Origin: an uncultured Pseudomonadota bacterium
GTDB taxonomy: Bacteria > Desulfobacterota > Desulfobulbia > Desulfobulbales > Desulfurivibrionaceae
Reading direction: 5' to 3'
Length of the DNA stretch: 33,939 nt
Assembly (NCBI GenBank): GCA_937868185.1
Contig: CALMMG010000144.1
Coordinates: forward strand, 1-33,939
The translations under genes and the position numbers were made by a program. The first letter of the stretch is position 1. Every line of letters begins with the position of its first letter. Under the pieces are notes generated by a model that worked only from the letters and a program-made list of their open reading frames with translations, made no database searches and was not told where the DNA came from. Of this stretch, positions 1-7,178 are shown in pieces.

Positions 1-710
1 TTCTGACCCATACCCACTGGGATCACATCATGGGGTTTCCCTTCTTCACCCCCATTTATGTGCCGGGCAGCACCATCAGGGTCCATGGCCCGGTCAGTTT
101 TGAGGGCGACACCCTGGAAAAAATCGTCGGTGGTCAGCTGACCTACCGATACTTCCCGGTTCGGCAGGCAGAACTTGCCGCCAAGATAGCCTATTTTGAT
201 CTCAAGGAAGGGGAGATCGATCTGGGCGACGGCATTACCGTGACCGCTAAATACTTGAATCATCCCATCCTCTGCCTTGGCTACCGCTTTGCCTACCGCG
301 GGAAAACGGTCTGTACAGCCTATGATACCGAGCCGTTCCACAATGTTTTCTGCACGGACCCGGAAGACCCTTCCTATGACGAAGGCATGGCCACGGAGGG
401 CGAACTGGTGGCCCAGGAACAGAATGGCGTATTGGAGCAGTTTTTCTCCGGGGCGGACCTTTTGGTGCATGACACCCAGTACACCCATGCGGAATACACG
501 GCCAAATTTCTCGGCTGGGGCCATTCCTCTTTTGAGCATGCCGTCGCCGCAGCCAAACACGCCGGGGTGAAAGCCCTGGCCCTGTTTCATCATGACCCCA
601 TGCGCACCGATGAGCAAATCGAGGCCTTGACGGAGAAATATTGCGCCCCGGCAGGGCAGGGCAGCACGGAGATTTTCTTTGCCCGGGAAGGGGCGGAGCG
701 AACGATTTAA
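1..710 (+). CDS. Metallo-beta-lactamase-fold hydrolase (5' end outside window)
   Basis: The frame is open from the first base, so the start codon lies upstream of the window; about 235 residues are visible. The first visible residues read LTHTHWDHIMG, the HxHxDH zinc-binding motif of the metallo-beta-lactamase fold. Later ligands fit too: His in YLNHP, Asp in TAYDTE, and a C-terminal block with LVHDTQYT, GWGHSS and ALFHHDP. This HTHWDH / GWGHSS / LFHHDP set is typical of the RNase Z/PhnP-like phosphodiesterase branch, so a phosphodiester or cyclic-nucleotide substrate is plausible; this is inference. No signal peptide can be judged because the N-terminus is missing. A gap of about 115 bp separates it from the next gene. 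The family is confident; the substrate is unknown. Confidence 0.85.
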   Translation, partial: LTHTHWDHIMGFPFFTPIYVPGSTIRVHGPVSFEGDTLEKIVGGQLTYRYFPVRQAELAAKIAYFDLKEGEIDLGDGITVTAKYLNHPILCLGYRFAYRGKTVCTAYDTEPFHNVFCTDPEDPSYDEGMATEGELVAQEQNGVLEQFFSGADLLVHDTQYTHAEYTAKFLGWGHSSFEHAVAAAKHAGVKALALFHHDPMRTDEQIEALTEKYCAPAGQGSTEIFFAREGAERTI

Positions 711-826
711 GACTACAAGCAAAAACACTATCGTTCGGCGGCAAAAATGTCGATGGGTATTGTGACAGAATATCAAGGAGAAGCAATAAAGCATGTCAGG
801 GAAACAGCCACACGCAGGGGGAAACG

Positions 827-1249
827 ATGGTTATTTCCGAAGAGATCAAATTTCCACGACCGATCAGGATCGATCCGTATAGAGCGAAAAAAAAAGTCGA
901 CCCGATTGACGGCCTTACCCCAATTGCGCGCATCGGCGCCTTCACGCGGGAATGGCAACGCAATAGGGAAGAACGCCAACAAAAGGAGCCCGCACTTTTT
1001 CCTTCCACCGAAGAAACCGCGGTGCGACGGCTCGTGGAACAGGTCAATACCCACTTTGAAAATCAGAAAATCCTCATCCATCTTATGCTCGTCAAAGGCG
1101 AACACGGCTATTCCCTTGATGTCTATGACTGCACTTACAATGATCGATGCTCCATTATCGGCGATGTGGTCATTGACCTGAACGATCTCCCGGTTCTCCT
1201 CAAAAACCTCCAGCAGGAATCCGGGATTCTCCTCGACACCATCTCCTAA
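827..1249 (+). CDS. Hypothetical protein, 140 aa
   Basis: I do not recognise this protein. The open frame extends further upstream (to 641), but the ATG at 827 is preferred because a purine-rich CAGGGGG lies just upstream and because the earlier frame runs through the end of the preceding gene. The N-terminal third is basic and polar (RAKKKVDPIDG). Residues from about 60 on form a compact domain: a helix (AVRRLVEQVNTHFENQ), beta strands (ILIHLMLV, YSLDVYD) and a final helix (LNDLPVLLKNLQQESG). The helix-then-strands layout is loosely like FlaG-type proteins, but the match is too weak to assign. There is no signal peptide or membrane segment. The dsr promoter region follows it. Confidence 0.6.
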   Translation: MVISEEIKFPRPIRIDPYRAKKKVDPIDGLTPIARIGAFTREWQRNREERQQKEPALFPSTEETAVRRLVEQVNTHFENQKILIHLMLVKGEHGYSLDVYDCTYNDRCSIIGDVVIDLNDLPVLLKNLQQESGILLDTIS

Positions 1250-1290
1250 TCCACCCCCATCCCCTCATTTTTTTCTTGTTGAAATCTAGT

Positions 1291-1320
1291 TTGAAACATG
1301 CTACCAATGCCTTTCATATT
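1291..1320 (+). promoter_or_regulatory. Candidate promoter of the dsr operon
   Basis: TTGAAA at 1291-1296 and CATATT at 1315-1320, with an 18-base spacer, resemble a sigma-70 promoter. The predicted transcription start (about 1327) falls inside the palindrome at 1321-1336. The -10 box is only a 4/6 match, so this is tentative. Confidence 0.35.
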
Positions 1321-1336
1321 CTGAATGGTCATTCAG
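1321..1336. promoter_or_regulatory. Operator-like palindrome upstream of the dsr operon
   Basis: CTGAATG-GT-CATTCAG is a perfect 7-bp inverted repeat with a 2-base centre. It lies directly after the candidate -10 box and over the predicted transcription start, the usual place for a repressor site. No trans-acting factor can be named. Confidence 0.4.
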
Positions 1337-1380
1337 GATACAGTTTTTTCCCCTAAAATCAGGGGGCGCAAGGGGGCTTC

Positions 1381-1926
1381 ATGCTGTTGCAAGAACTGCT
1401 CATCGAAAATAAGGGCGAGATTCTCGAGGCTTGGGTCGATCAAGTACTGGCGACCTACCCGAAGGATGGGGCCCGGATCTTTAAAAAAGAGAAGAACCAG
1501 TTTGCCAACCCGGTGGGCTATGCAGTGAAAACCAGCCTGTGGGAAGTGTATACCTTACTTTTCGAAAAGAACGAAACCGCAAAGATCGTTGCCGCTTTGG
1601 AACAGATGGTACAGATCCGTGCCGTGCAGACCTTTGCCCCTTCCGAGGCGGTCTCCATGGCCTACACCCTAAAAAGAGTGGTCAAGTCTGTCTGCCACAA
1701 AGAAAAGGTGGCGGACCTTGAAGGTTGGCAGGCGTTTGAAGAAAAAGCCGATATCCTGGCCTACACCATGTTCGACCTGTATACCGTCAGCCGGGAAAGG
1801 CTCTATCAAACCCGGATCGCGGAGATCAAAAGTGGAAACCACATCACAACGGACGGCGGATGCCCTTCGAAGCTGATGGACGAAAATACCGCCCAAAAGG
1901 CGGAGCTTAAAACCATTAATGTGTAA
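1381..1926 (+). CDS. RsbRD N-terminal-domain protein upstream of dsrM
   Basis: The 181-residue protein looks like an RsbRD_N domain (the sensor-type N-terminal domain of RsbR-like stressosome proteins) standing alone. It is all-helical, starting LLQELLIENKGEILEAWVDQ, with the typical 'E.I...W...V..TYP.D' opening and the later helix MAYTLKRVVKSVC. There is no STAS domain, so it cannot be a complete stressosome subunit. The start is supported by AAGGGGG five bases before ATG 1381. The next gene, dsrM, begins 26 bp after its stop, so it is probably the first gene of the dsr transcript. Genes of this kind are known to me in front of dsrM in deltaproteobacteria; a sensing or assembly role is inference. 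Confidence 0.7.
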   Translation: MLLQELLIENKGEILEAWVDQVLATYPKDGARIFKKEKNQFANPVGYAVKTSLWEVYTLLFEKNETAKIVAALEQMVQIRAVQTFAPSEAVSMAYTLKRVVKSVCHKEKVADLEGWQAFEEKADILAYTMFDLYTVSRERLYQTRIAEIKSGNHITTDGGCPSKLMDENTAQKAELKTINV

Positions 1927-1952
1927 GTAAACATGATGCGAGGTAACAGTAA

Positions 1953-2951
1953 ATGAGAATCCTGAGTCCATTCATCGCAGTGTTGGCGCTTATCGCGGTT
2001 GGCCTGGTGGCCGCCCAAGTGCCGGGTGGTCAGGCCTTGATAGGGGTTATCTTGCCCTATCTAGCCTTTGCCCTCTTTCTGGGAGGGTTTGCCTATCGTG
2101 TGCTGTACTGGGCAAAATCTCCGGTGCCCTTCCGAATTCCTACCACCTGTGGTCAGGCCAACTCCCTGCCCTGGATCAAGCAGAACAAGATCGACTGCCC
2201 CTCCAGCAAGCTCGGCGTCATTACCAGGATGTTTCTGGAAGTCTTCTTGTTCCGCTCCCTCTTCCGCAACACCAAGGCGGAGATGCACGAAGGCCCCAAG
2301 CTGGTGTATGGTTCAAGCAAGTTTCTCTGGCTATTCGCCATCCTGTTCCATTACTGCTTCCTGGTCATTGTTCTTCGGCACATGCGGCTGTTCATGGACC
2401 CGGTCCCCGGCTTTGTCGCCGCCCTTGAATTCGGCGACGGCTTCCTCCAGATCGGCGCCCCGGTATTCTATCAGACTGACGCCATCTTTCTCGGCGCAAT
2501 CGCCTTTTTGTTCCTCCGCCGGGTGGTTCTTGCCAATATCCGGTACATCTCGTTGCCAGCCGACTACTTCCCCCTGTTCCTGATCTTCGGCATCGCCCTC
2601 ACCGGCATCCTGATGCGCTATGTCTTCAGGGCTGATGTGGTCGCGATCAAGCAGCTTACCCATGGCCTGACGACCTTTACCCCTGCCATCGTCGCTGGGC
2701 AGATTAGTTCGATCTTCTTCATCCATGTCTTCCTGGTCTGCACCCTGCTGATCTACATCCCTTACAGCAAGCTGATGCACATGGCCGGCGTCTTCATGAG
2801 CCCCACCCGGAACATGATCAACAACAGCCGGATGGTCCGGCACATCAATCCGTGGAATGATCCCAACATCAAGCCGCACTCCTACGCTGGATACGAAGAC
2901 GAGTTCAGGGAGTTCATGAAGGAAGGCGGAATACCCGTTGAGAAGGAATAA
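1953..2951 (+). CDS. dsrM: DsrM, membrane cytochrome b subunit of DsrMKJOP
   Basis: DsrM (332 aa) is the NarI-like, haem b-binding membrane subunit that exchanges electrons with menaquinone and with DsrK. About six hydrophobic segments are visible, near residues 7-26, 30-50, 123-142, 176-192, 205-225 and 252-271. Histidines within or beside them (H133, H143, H258, H276) are candidate haem b ligands. The start is supported by GAGGTAA nine bases upstream. The gene is followed by dsrK after 5 bp, and the K-J-O-P order behind it makes the assignment secure. The family normally transfers electrons between the quinone pool and the cytoplasmic DsrK/DsrC disulfide chemistry. Confidence 0.95.
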   Translation: MRILSPFIAVLALIAVGLVAAQVPGGQALIGVILPYLAFALFLGGFAYRVLYWAKSPVPFRIPTTCGQANSLPWIKQNKIDCPSSKLGVITRMFLEVFLFRSLFRNTKAEMHEGPKLVYGSSKFLWLFAILFHYCFLVIVLRHMRLFMDPVPGFVAALEFGDGFLQIGAPVFYQTDAIFLGAIAFLFLRRVVLANIRYISLPADYFPLFLIFGIALTGILMRYVFRADVVAIKQLTHGLTTFTPAIVAGQISSIFFIHVFLVCTLLIYIPYSKLMHMAGVFMSPTRNMINNSRMVRHINPWNDPNIKPHSYAGYEDEFREFMKEGGIPVEKE

Positions 2952-2956
2952 GAACG

Positions 2957-4612
2957 ATGGCAATCATGAAAGCAGATAAACTAGGTGTAAGCGTTGCGAA
3001 GGGCCCGTCCCTGATGACCGGGGCTGTTCCGAAAAAGGATTGGCCGGATGTAGAGGCCATATTCAAACCGGGAAACTATGCATATCCCGCAAAAAAAGAA
3101 ATGATCGAATATCATTCGCAAAAGACCCTTCCCACCCATCCTGGGTTGTTTGGTGAACCGCGCGATTGGGATCCGGAGACCGACGACTGGAAGTTGCCGG
3201 AGAACTGGAAAGAGATCATTCTTAACGGCATTAAAGAGCGGCTGGACAAATTCCGCTCCCTGAAGATCTTTATGGATTGCTGTGTGCGCTGCGGCGCCTG
3301 CGCCGATAAGTGCCACTTCTTCCTGGGCACCGGCGATCCAAAAAACATGCCGGTTCTCCGGGCCGAACTTCTGCGCTCCGTATACCGGAACGACTTCACC
3401 CTGGGCGGCAAGATCCTCGGCAAGATGGCCGGCGGTCGCGAGATGACCTTCGGGGTGCTGAAAGAGTGGTTCATGTACTTCTACCAGTGCACCGAATGTC
3501 GTCGCTGTTCGGTGTTCTGCCCCTACGGCATCGATACCGCCGAGATCACCATGATGGGCCGCGAACTGCTCCATCTGGTGGGAGTCAACATCAACTGGAT
3601 CATGGAGCCGGCAGCAAATTCAAACCGCACCGGCAACCATATGGGGCTGCAGCCCCACACCTTCAAAGACAACATCATGTATCTCTGCGATGATATCGAA
3701 GAGATCACCGGAATCAAGATCGAGCCAACCTTCAACCGTAAGGGTGCGGAAGTGCTGTTTATCACCCCCTCGGCGGATGTCTTCGCAGAGCCGGGCATCT
3801 ATACGGCCATGGGCTATTTACTGCTCTTCCATCACATTGGTCTGGACTACACCTGGTCCACCTACGCTTCGGAAGGCGGCAATTTCGGTCTCTTCACCAA
3901 CAATGAGATGATGAAGAAACTCAACGGCAAGATGTATGCCGAGGCCAAGCGCTTAGGGGTCAAATGGATCCTGGGCGGCGAGTGCGGCCACATGTGGCGG
4001 GTTGTTCATCAATATATGGACACCATGAACGGTCCTGCCGACTTCATGGAAGTTCCCACCTCACCGATCACCGGCACCCGCTTCGACAATGCCGCCTCCA
4101 CCAAGATGGTCCATATCAGCGAGTTCACCGCCGATCTGATCAAGCACGGCAAGTTGAAGCTTGATCCGAAACGCAACGATCATCGGATTGCAACCTACCA
4201 TGACTCCTGCAACCCTGCTCGCGCCATGGGCTTGATCGAAGAACCCCGGTATGTCTTGCAGAATGTGGTGAATAATTTCCATGAGATGCCGGAAAACACC
4301 ATCCGGGAATCAACCTTCTGCTGCGGCAGCGGCACCGGCTTGAACACCGATGAGATTATGGAACTGAGAATGCGCTCAGGGTTGCCAAGGGCCAACGCGG
4401 TCAAACATGTACGGGAGAAGCATGCGGTCAACATGCTCTCCTGTGTATGCGCCATCGACCGCGCCACCTTGACGAGCCTGATGAACTACTGGAATCCCGA
4501 TGTGGAGGTCTGCGGCGTGTCCGAATTGGTTGGCAACGCCCTGGTCATGGAAGGAGAAAAAGAGCGTGAAACGGGTCTCCGTTTTGAGCCACTTGCAGGA
4601 ATGGAGGGCTAA
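2957..4612 (+). CDS. dsrK: DsrK, HdrD-like iron-sulfur catalytic subunit
   Basis: DsrK (551 aa) is the cytoplasmic HdrD-like subunit thought to act on the DsrC trisulfide/disulfide. Two ferredoxin motifs are intact: C109-C112-C115-C119 (CVRCGACADKC) and C178-C181-C184-C188 (CTECRRCSVFC). The C-terminal half carries the CCG-type cysteine blocks expected for a noncubane or special [4Fe-4S] centre: GGECGHMWR, YHDSCNP, FCCGSGTG and LSCVCAID. The length is normal for the family. The start has AAGGAAT upstream and lies 5 bp after dsrM. It has no transmembrane segment, as expected for a peripheral subunit held by DsrM. Confidence 0.96.
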   Translation: MAIMKADKLGVSVAKGPSLMTGAVPKKDWPDVEAIFKPGNYAYPAKKEMIEYHSQKTLPTHPGLFGEPRDWDPETDDWKLPENWKEIILNGIKERLDKFRSLKIFMDCCVRCGACADKCHFFLGTGDPKNMPVLRAELLRSVYRNDFTLGGKILGKMAGGREMTFGVLKEWFMYFYQCTECRRCSVFCPYGIDTAEITMMGRELLHLVGVNINWIMEPAANSNRTGNHMGLQPHTFKDNIMYLCDDIEEITGIKIEPTFNRKGAEVLFITPSADVFAEPGIYTAMGYLLLFHHIGLDYTWSTYASEGGNFGLFTNNEMMKKLNGKMYAEAKRLGVKWILGGECGHMWRVVHQYMDTMNGPADFMEVPTSPITGTRFDNAASTKMVHISEFTADLIKHGKLKLDPKRNDHRIATYHDSCNPARAMGLIEEPRYVLQNVVNNFHEMPENTIRESTFCCGSGTGLNTDEIMELRMRSGLPRANAVKHVREKHAVNMLSCVCAIDRATLTSLMNYWNPDVEVCGVSELVGNALVMEGEKERETGLRFEPLAGMEG

Positions 4613-4617
4613 TAGCC

Positions 4618-4998
4618 ATGTACGGGAAAGGAAAAATCATACCTGCGTTGATACTGTTCTTGGGCGTCATGACATCCCCGATGTGGTACAAATCCGGGGA
4701 TCTCAGCAAATTGCCTAAACCTGAAAAACCAAAGGACTACACGGAGTGTGTTGCGCCAACAGCATTTATGCGCACCTCGCACATGGTGCTGCTCAACCAG
4801 TGGCGCGATGACATCCTGCGCGAGGACGGCGCCCGCACCGGGAAGACCGCCAACGGCACCGAATATGTACGGAGCCTGCAGAATGGCTGCATGAAATGTC
4901 ACAGCGACAAGAAGAAATTCTGTGACGATTGCCACAACTATGCCTCCGTGAAACCGTATTGTTGGGATTGCCATCTCCAGCCGAAGGAGGCGATGTAA
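4618..4998 (+). CDS. dsrJ: DsrJ, triheme cytochrome c
   Basis: DsrJ (126 aa) is the periplasmic triheme c-type cytochrome of the complex. Three CXXCH haem motifs are visible: CMKCH (91-95), CDDCH (102-106) and CWDCH (115-119). An N-terminal hydrophobic stretch (residues 7-22) serves as an export signal or membrane anchor. C44 (YTEC) is in the region where the unusual His/Cys-ligated haem of DsrJ proteins takes its cysteine ligand; that this residue is the ligand is inference from the family. GGAGGG precedes the start, which lies 5 bp after dsrK. Its stop is immediately followed by dsrO. Confidence 0.95.
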   Translation: MYGKGKIIPALILFLGVMTSPMWYKSGDLSKLPKPEKPKDYTECVAPTAFMRTSHMVLLNQWRDDILREDGARTGKTANGTEYVRSLQNGCMKCHSDKKKFCDDCHNYASVKPYCWDCHLQPKEAM

Positions 4999-4999
4999 T

Positions 5000-5836
5000 A
5001 TGGATAGCAAGAGAAGAGATTTTCTTAAGATTGCTGGGCTGAGCGCCATTGCCAGCATTGCCGTACCCTCAGCTTTCAACTCCCTGCTCAAGGGCGAGGC
5101 CCTGGCCTCCGAGCATGGGGCCGCAGCCGCGGCCGCCGGGGCGCATGGGGCTGCGGCCCCCACCGGAAAGCGCTGGGGTATGGTTATTGACGTTAAAAAA
5201 TTCACTGCAAATCCAGGGCTGGCAGAGAAGTGCGTTTCCACTTGCCACGCCATCCACAATGTGCCGGATTTCGGCAACAAAAAGGATGAGATCAAGTGGA
5301 TCTGGGTTGACTCTTTTAATCATGTTTTCCCGGATGACAGCAGCCAGTACAAAAAACCGGAATCTTTGGATTCCTTGCCCTTGTTGACCCTGTGCAACCA
5401 CTGCGATAACCCGCCCTGCGTACGCGCCTGCCCGACTCAGGCAACGTTCAAGACCAAAGACGGCATTATCGCCATGGACTACCATCGCTGCATCGGTTGC
5501 CGCTTTTGCATGGCTGCCTGCCCCTATGGCGCCCGGAGCTTCAACTGGCGCGATCCGCGCGGTAAGGATGCCAACGGGCAGCCCTTTATCAAGGCCGAAA
5601 ACCCCAAATTCCCCACCCGGATGCGCGGGGTTGTCGAAAAATGCAATTTCTGCAGCGAACGCCTGGCCATCGGTCAGATCCCTGCCTGTGTTGAAGCTGC
5701 GGCCGAGTCCAAGGCCCTTGTCTTTGGCGATCTCAACGACCCCGCTTCCGAGGTCAGTCAGATGTTGAAGACAACCTTTACCATTCAGCGGAAACCCTCC
5801 GCAGGGACACATCCATCCCTCTTCTATATTATTTGA
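5000..5836 (+). CDS. dsrO: DsrO, Tat-exported periplasmic ferredoxin-type subunit
   Basis: DsrO (278 aa) is the periplasmic iron-sulfur subunit linking DsrJ and DsrP. The N-terminus has a twin-arginine signal (KRRDFLK, residues 4-10) followed by a hydrophobic core. Thirteen cysteines follow the signal: C78/C82, C132-C135-C140-C144, C164-C167-C170-C174 and C215-C218-C230, enough for three [4Fe-4S] clusters. The position where DmsB/NrfC-type proteins have a last ligand (CVEAC) reads CVEAA here (A234); whether that is normal for DsrO I cannot check. An Ala/His-rich linker (residues 39-53) follows the signal. A strong AAGGAGG lies in the end of dsrJ, so the two genes are probably translationally coupled. 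Confidence 0.95.
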   Translation: MDSKRRDFLKIAGLSAIASIAVPSAFNSLLKGEALASEHGAAAAAAGAHGAAAPTGKRWGMVIDVKKFTANPGLAEKCVSTCHAIHNVPDFGNKKDEIKWIWVDSFNHVFPDDSSQYKKPESLDSLPLLTLCNHCDNPPCVRACPTQATFKTKDGIIAMDYHRCIGCRFCMAACPYGARSFNWRDPRGKDANGQPFIKAENPKFPTRMRGVVEKCNFCSERLAIGQIPACVEAAAESKALVFGDLNDPASEVSQMLKTTFTIQRKPSAGTHPSLFYII

Positions 5837-5846
5837 GGTACAGACC

Positions 5847-7016
5847 ATGATTGAAAAAGCATTAAAAGGAAGCACAGGATACTGGGTATGGATGCTCTTC
5901 CTGCTCTCCATAATGGGTGTAGGCGGCCTCTGTTACGTGCAGCAGTTTAACTATGGCCTGGGGATCACCGGCATGAGCCGGGATGTAACCTGGGGTATTT
6001 ACATCTCCCAGTTTACCTTTTTGGTTGGTGTGGCCGCCGGCGGCTTGATGCTGGTATTGCCGTATTATATCCATAACTACAAGGCCTTCGGCCGCATCGT
6101 CATCCTTGGCGAATTCATGGCCATTGCCGCCATCGCCATGTGCCTGATGTTCATCATCGCCGACCTGGGCCAGCCCATGCGCGCCATGAACGTCCTGCTC
6201 CATCCCACCCCACATTCCATGCTGTTCTGGGACATGATCGTGCTGAACGGTTACCTGTTCCTGAACGTCCTCTGTGGTTGGGTGGTCTTGCAGTCCGAAT
6301 ACAAAGGGATCAAGTATCCGAAATGGATCAAGCCCTTTATCTATCTCTCCATCCCTTGGGCGATCAGCATCCACACCGTTACCGCCTTTTTGTACTGTGG
6401 TCTACCGGGCCGTCACTTCTGGCTCACCGCCATCTTGGCCCCCCGCTTCCTGGCCTCGGCCTTTGCCGCAGGACCCTCTTTATTGATGGTTATCGCCATG
6501 ATCCTCAAACGGACCACCAAGTTTGACGTGGGCCGTGAGGCGCAGGACAAACTGGTGACCATCATCGGTTACGCCGCGATGCTCAACTTTTTTTTCCTGG
6601 GTTGCGAATTCTTTGTCGCTTACTACAGCCAGATTCCAGGTCACATGCATACGCTGGATTACCTCTTCTTTGGCCTGGGCCACGGCGATCAGGTATACAA
6701 CAATCTGGTGCCCTTTATGCGCGCCTCGGTGGTTATGGGATTGGCCGGTATCGCCTTGATTTTTGTCTCTCGGGCCAAACAGTCTGACGGGTTGCTGGTG
6801 ATCTCATGCCTCCTGATCTTCTTTGCCTTCTGGATTGACAAGGGCCTTGGCTTGGTGCTGGGTGGCTTTGTTCCGAACATGCTGGACCAGGTTACTGAGT
6901 ACTACCCCAGCGCCCAGGAACTTGGCATCACTGCCGCCATCTGGGCCACGGGGTTCTTCATTCTCTCCATCCTTTACAAGGTGGCGATCAGCGTCAAGCT
7001 GGAGAAGGAAGCCTAA
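5847..7016 (+). CDS. dsrP: DsrP, NrfD/PsrC-type integral membrane subunit
   Basis: DsrP (389 aa) belongs to the NrfD/PsrC family of polytopic quinone-interacting subunits. It has about ten hydrophobic segments from residue 13 to near residue 380, and conserved family features such as GVAAGGLML, ADLGQP and a Trp/His-rich loop region. It would oxidise or reduce menaquinol and pass electrons to DsrO and DsrJ in the periplasm. GAGGTA precedes the start, 10 bp after dsrO. It is the last gene of the operon, and a strong terminator follows 37 bp after its stop. Confidence 0.95.
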   Translation: MIEKALKGSTGYWVWMLFLLSIMGVGGLCYVQQFNYGLGITGMSRDVTWGIYISQFTFLVGVAAGGLMLVLPYYIHNYKAFGRIVILGEFMAIAAIAMCLMFIIADLGQPMRAMNVLLHPTPHSMLFWDMIVLNGYLFLNVLCGWVVLQSEYKGIKYPKWIKPFIYLSIPWAISIHTVTAFLYCGLPGRHFWLTAILAPRFLASAFAAGPSLLMVIAMILKRTTKFDVGREAQDKLVTIIGYAAMLNFFFLGCEFFVAYYSQIPGHMHTLDYLFFGLGHGDQVYNNLVPFMRASVVMGLAGIALIFVSRAKQSDGLLVISCLLIFFAFWIDKGLGLVLGGFVPNMLDQVTEYYPSAQELGITAAIWATGFFILSILYKVAISVKLEKEA

Positions 7017-7052
7017 AAACCCGTCTTTTTCACTGTCTAGTATAGTTGAGTC

Positions 7053-7086
7053 AAGGCAAGCTCCTTATGGGGGCTTGCCTTTTTTT
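7053..7086 (+). terminator. Rho-independent terminator of the dsr operon
   Basis: GGCAAGCTCC, loop TTAT, then GGGGCTTGCC form a 10-bp stem (one G-T pair), extended by AA/TT, and are followed by a run of T (7080-7086). It is placed directly after dsrP and separates the dsr operon from the cysteine synthase fusion gene. Confidence 0.9.
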
Positions 7087-7178
7087 ATGCCTTCTCCGCC
7101 TTGTGCTCCCCTGTCGAGAACAATAATATGGGTGGTCTGCCCGACGGTTCTGTTGTATTCTACCGATATCGTTGATAA

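Noticed and set aside
793-882. Small plus-strand frame (29 codons) after an AAGGAG
   Set aside because: It overlaps the start of the gene at 827, the spacing to the ribosome site is long, and the peptide has no recognisable feature.
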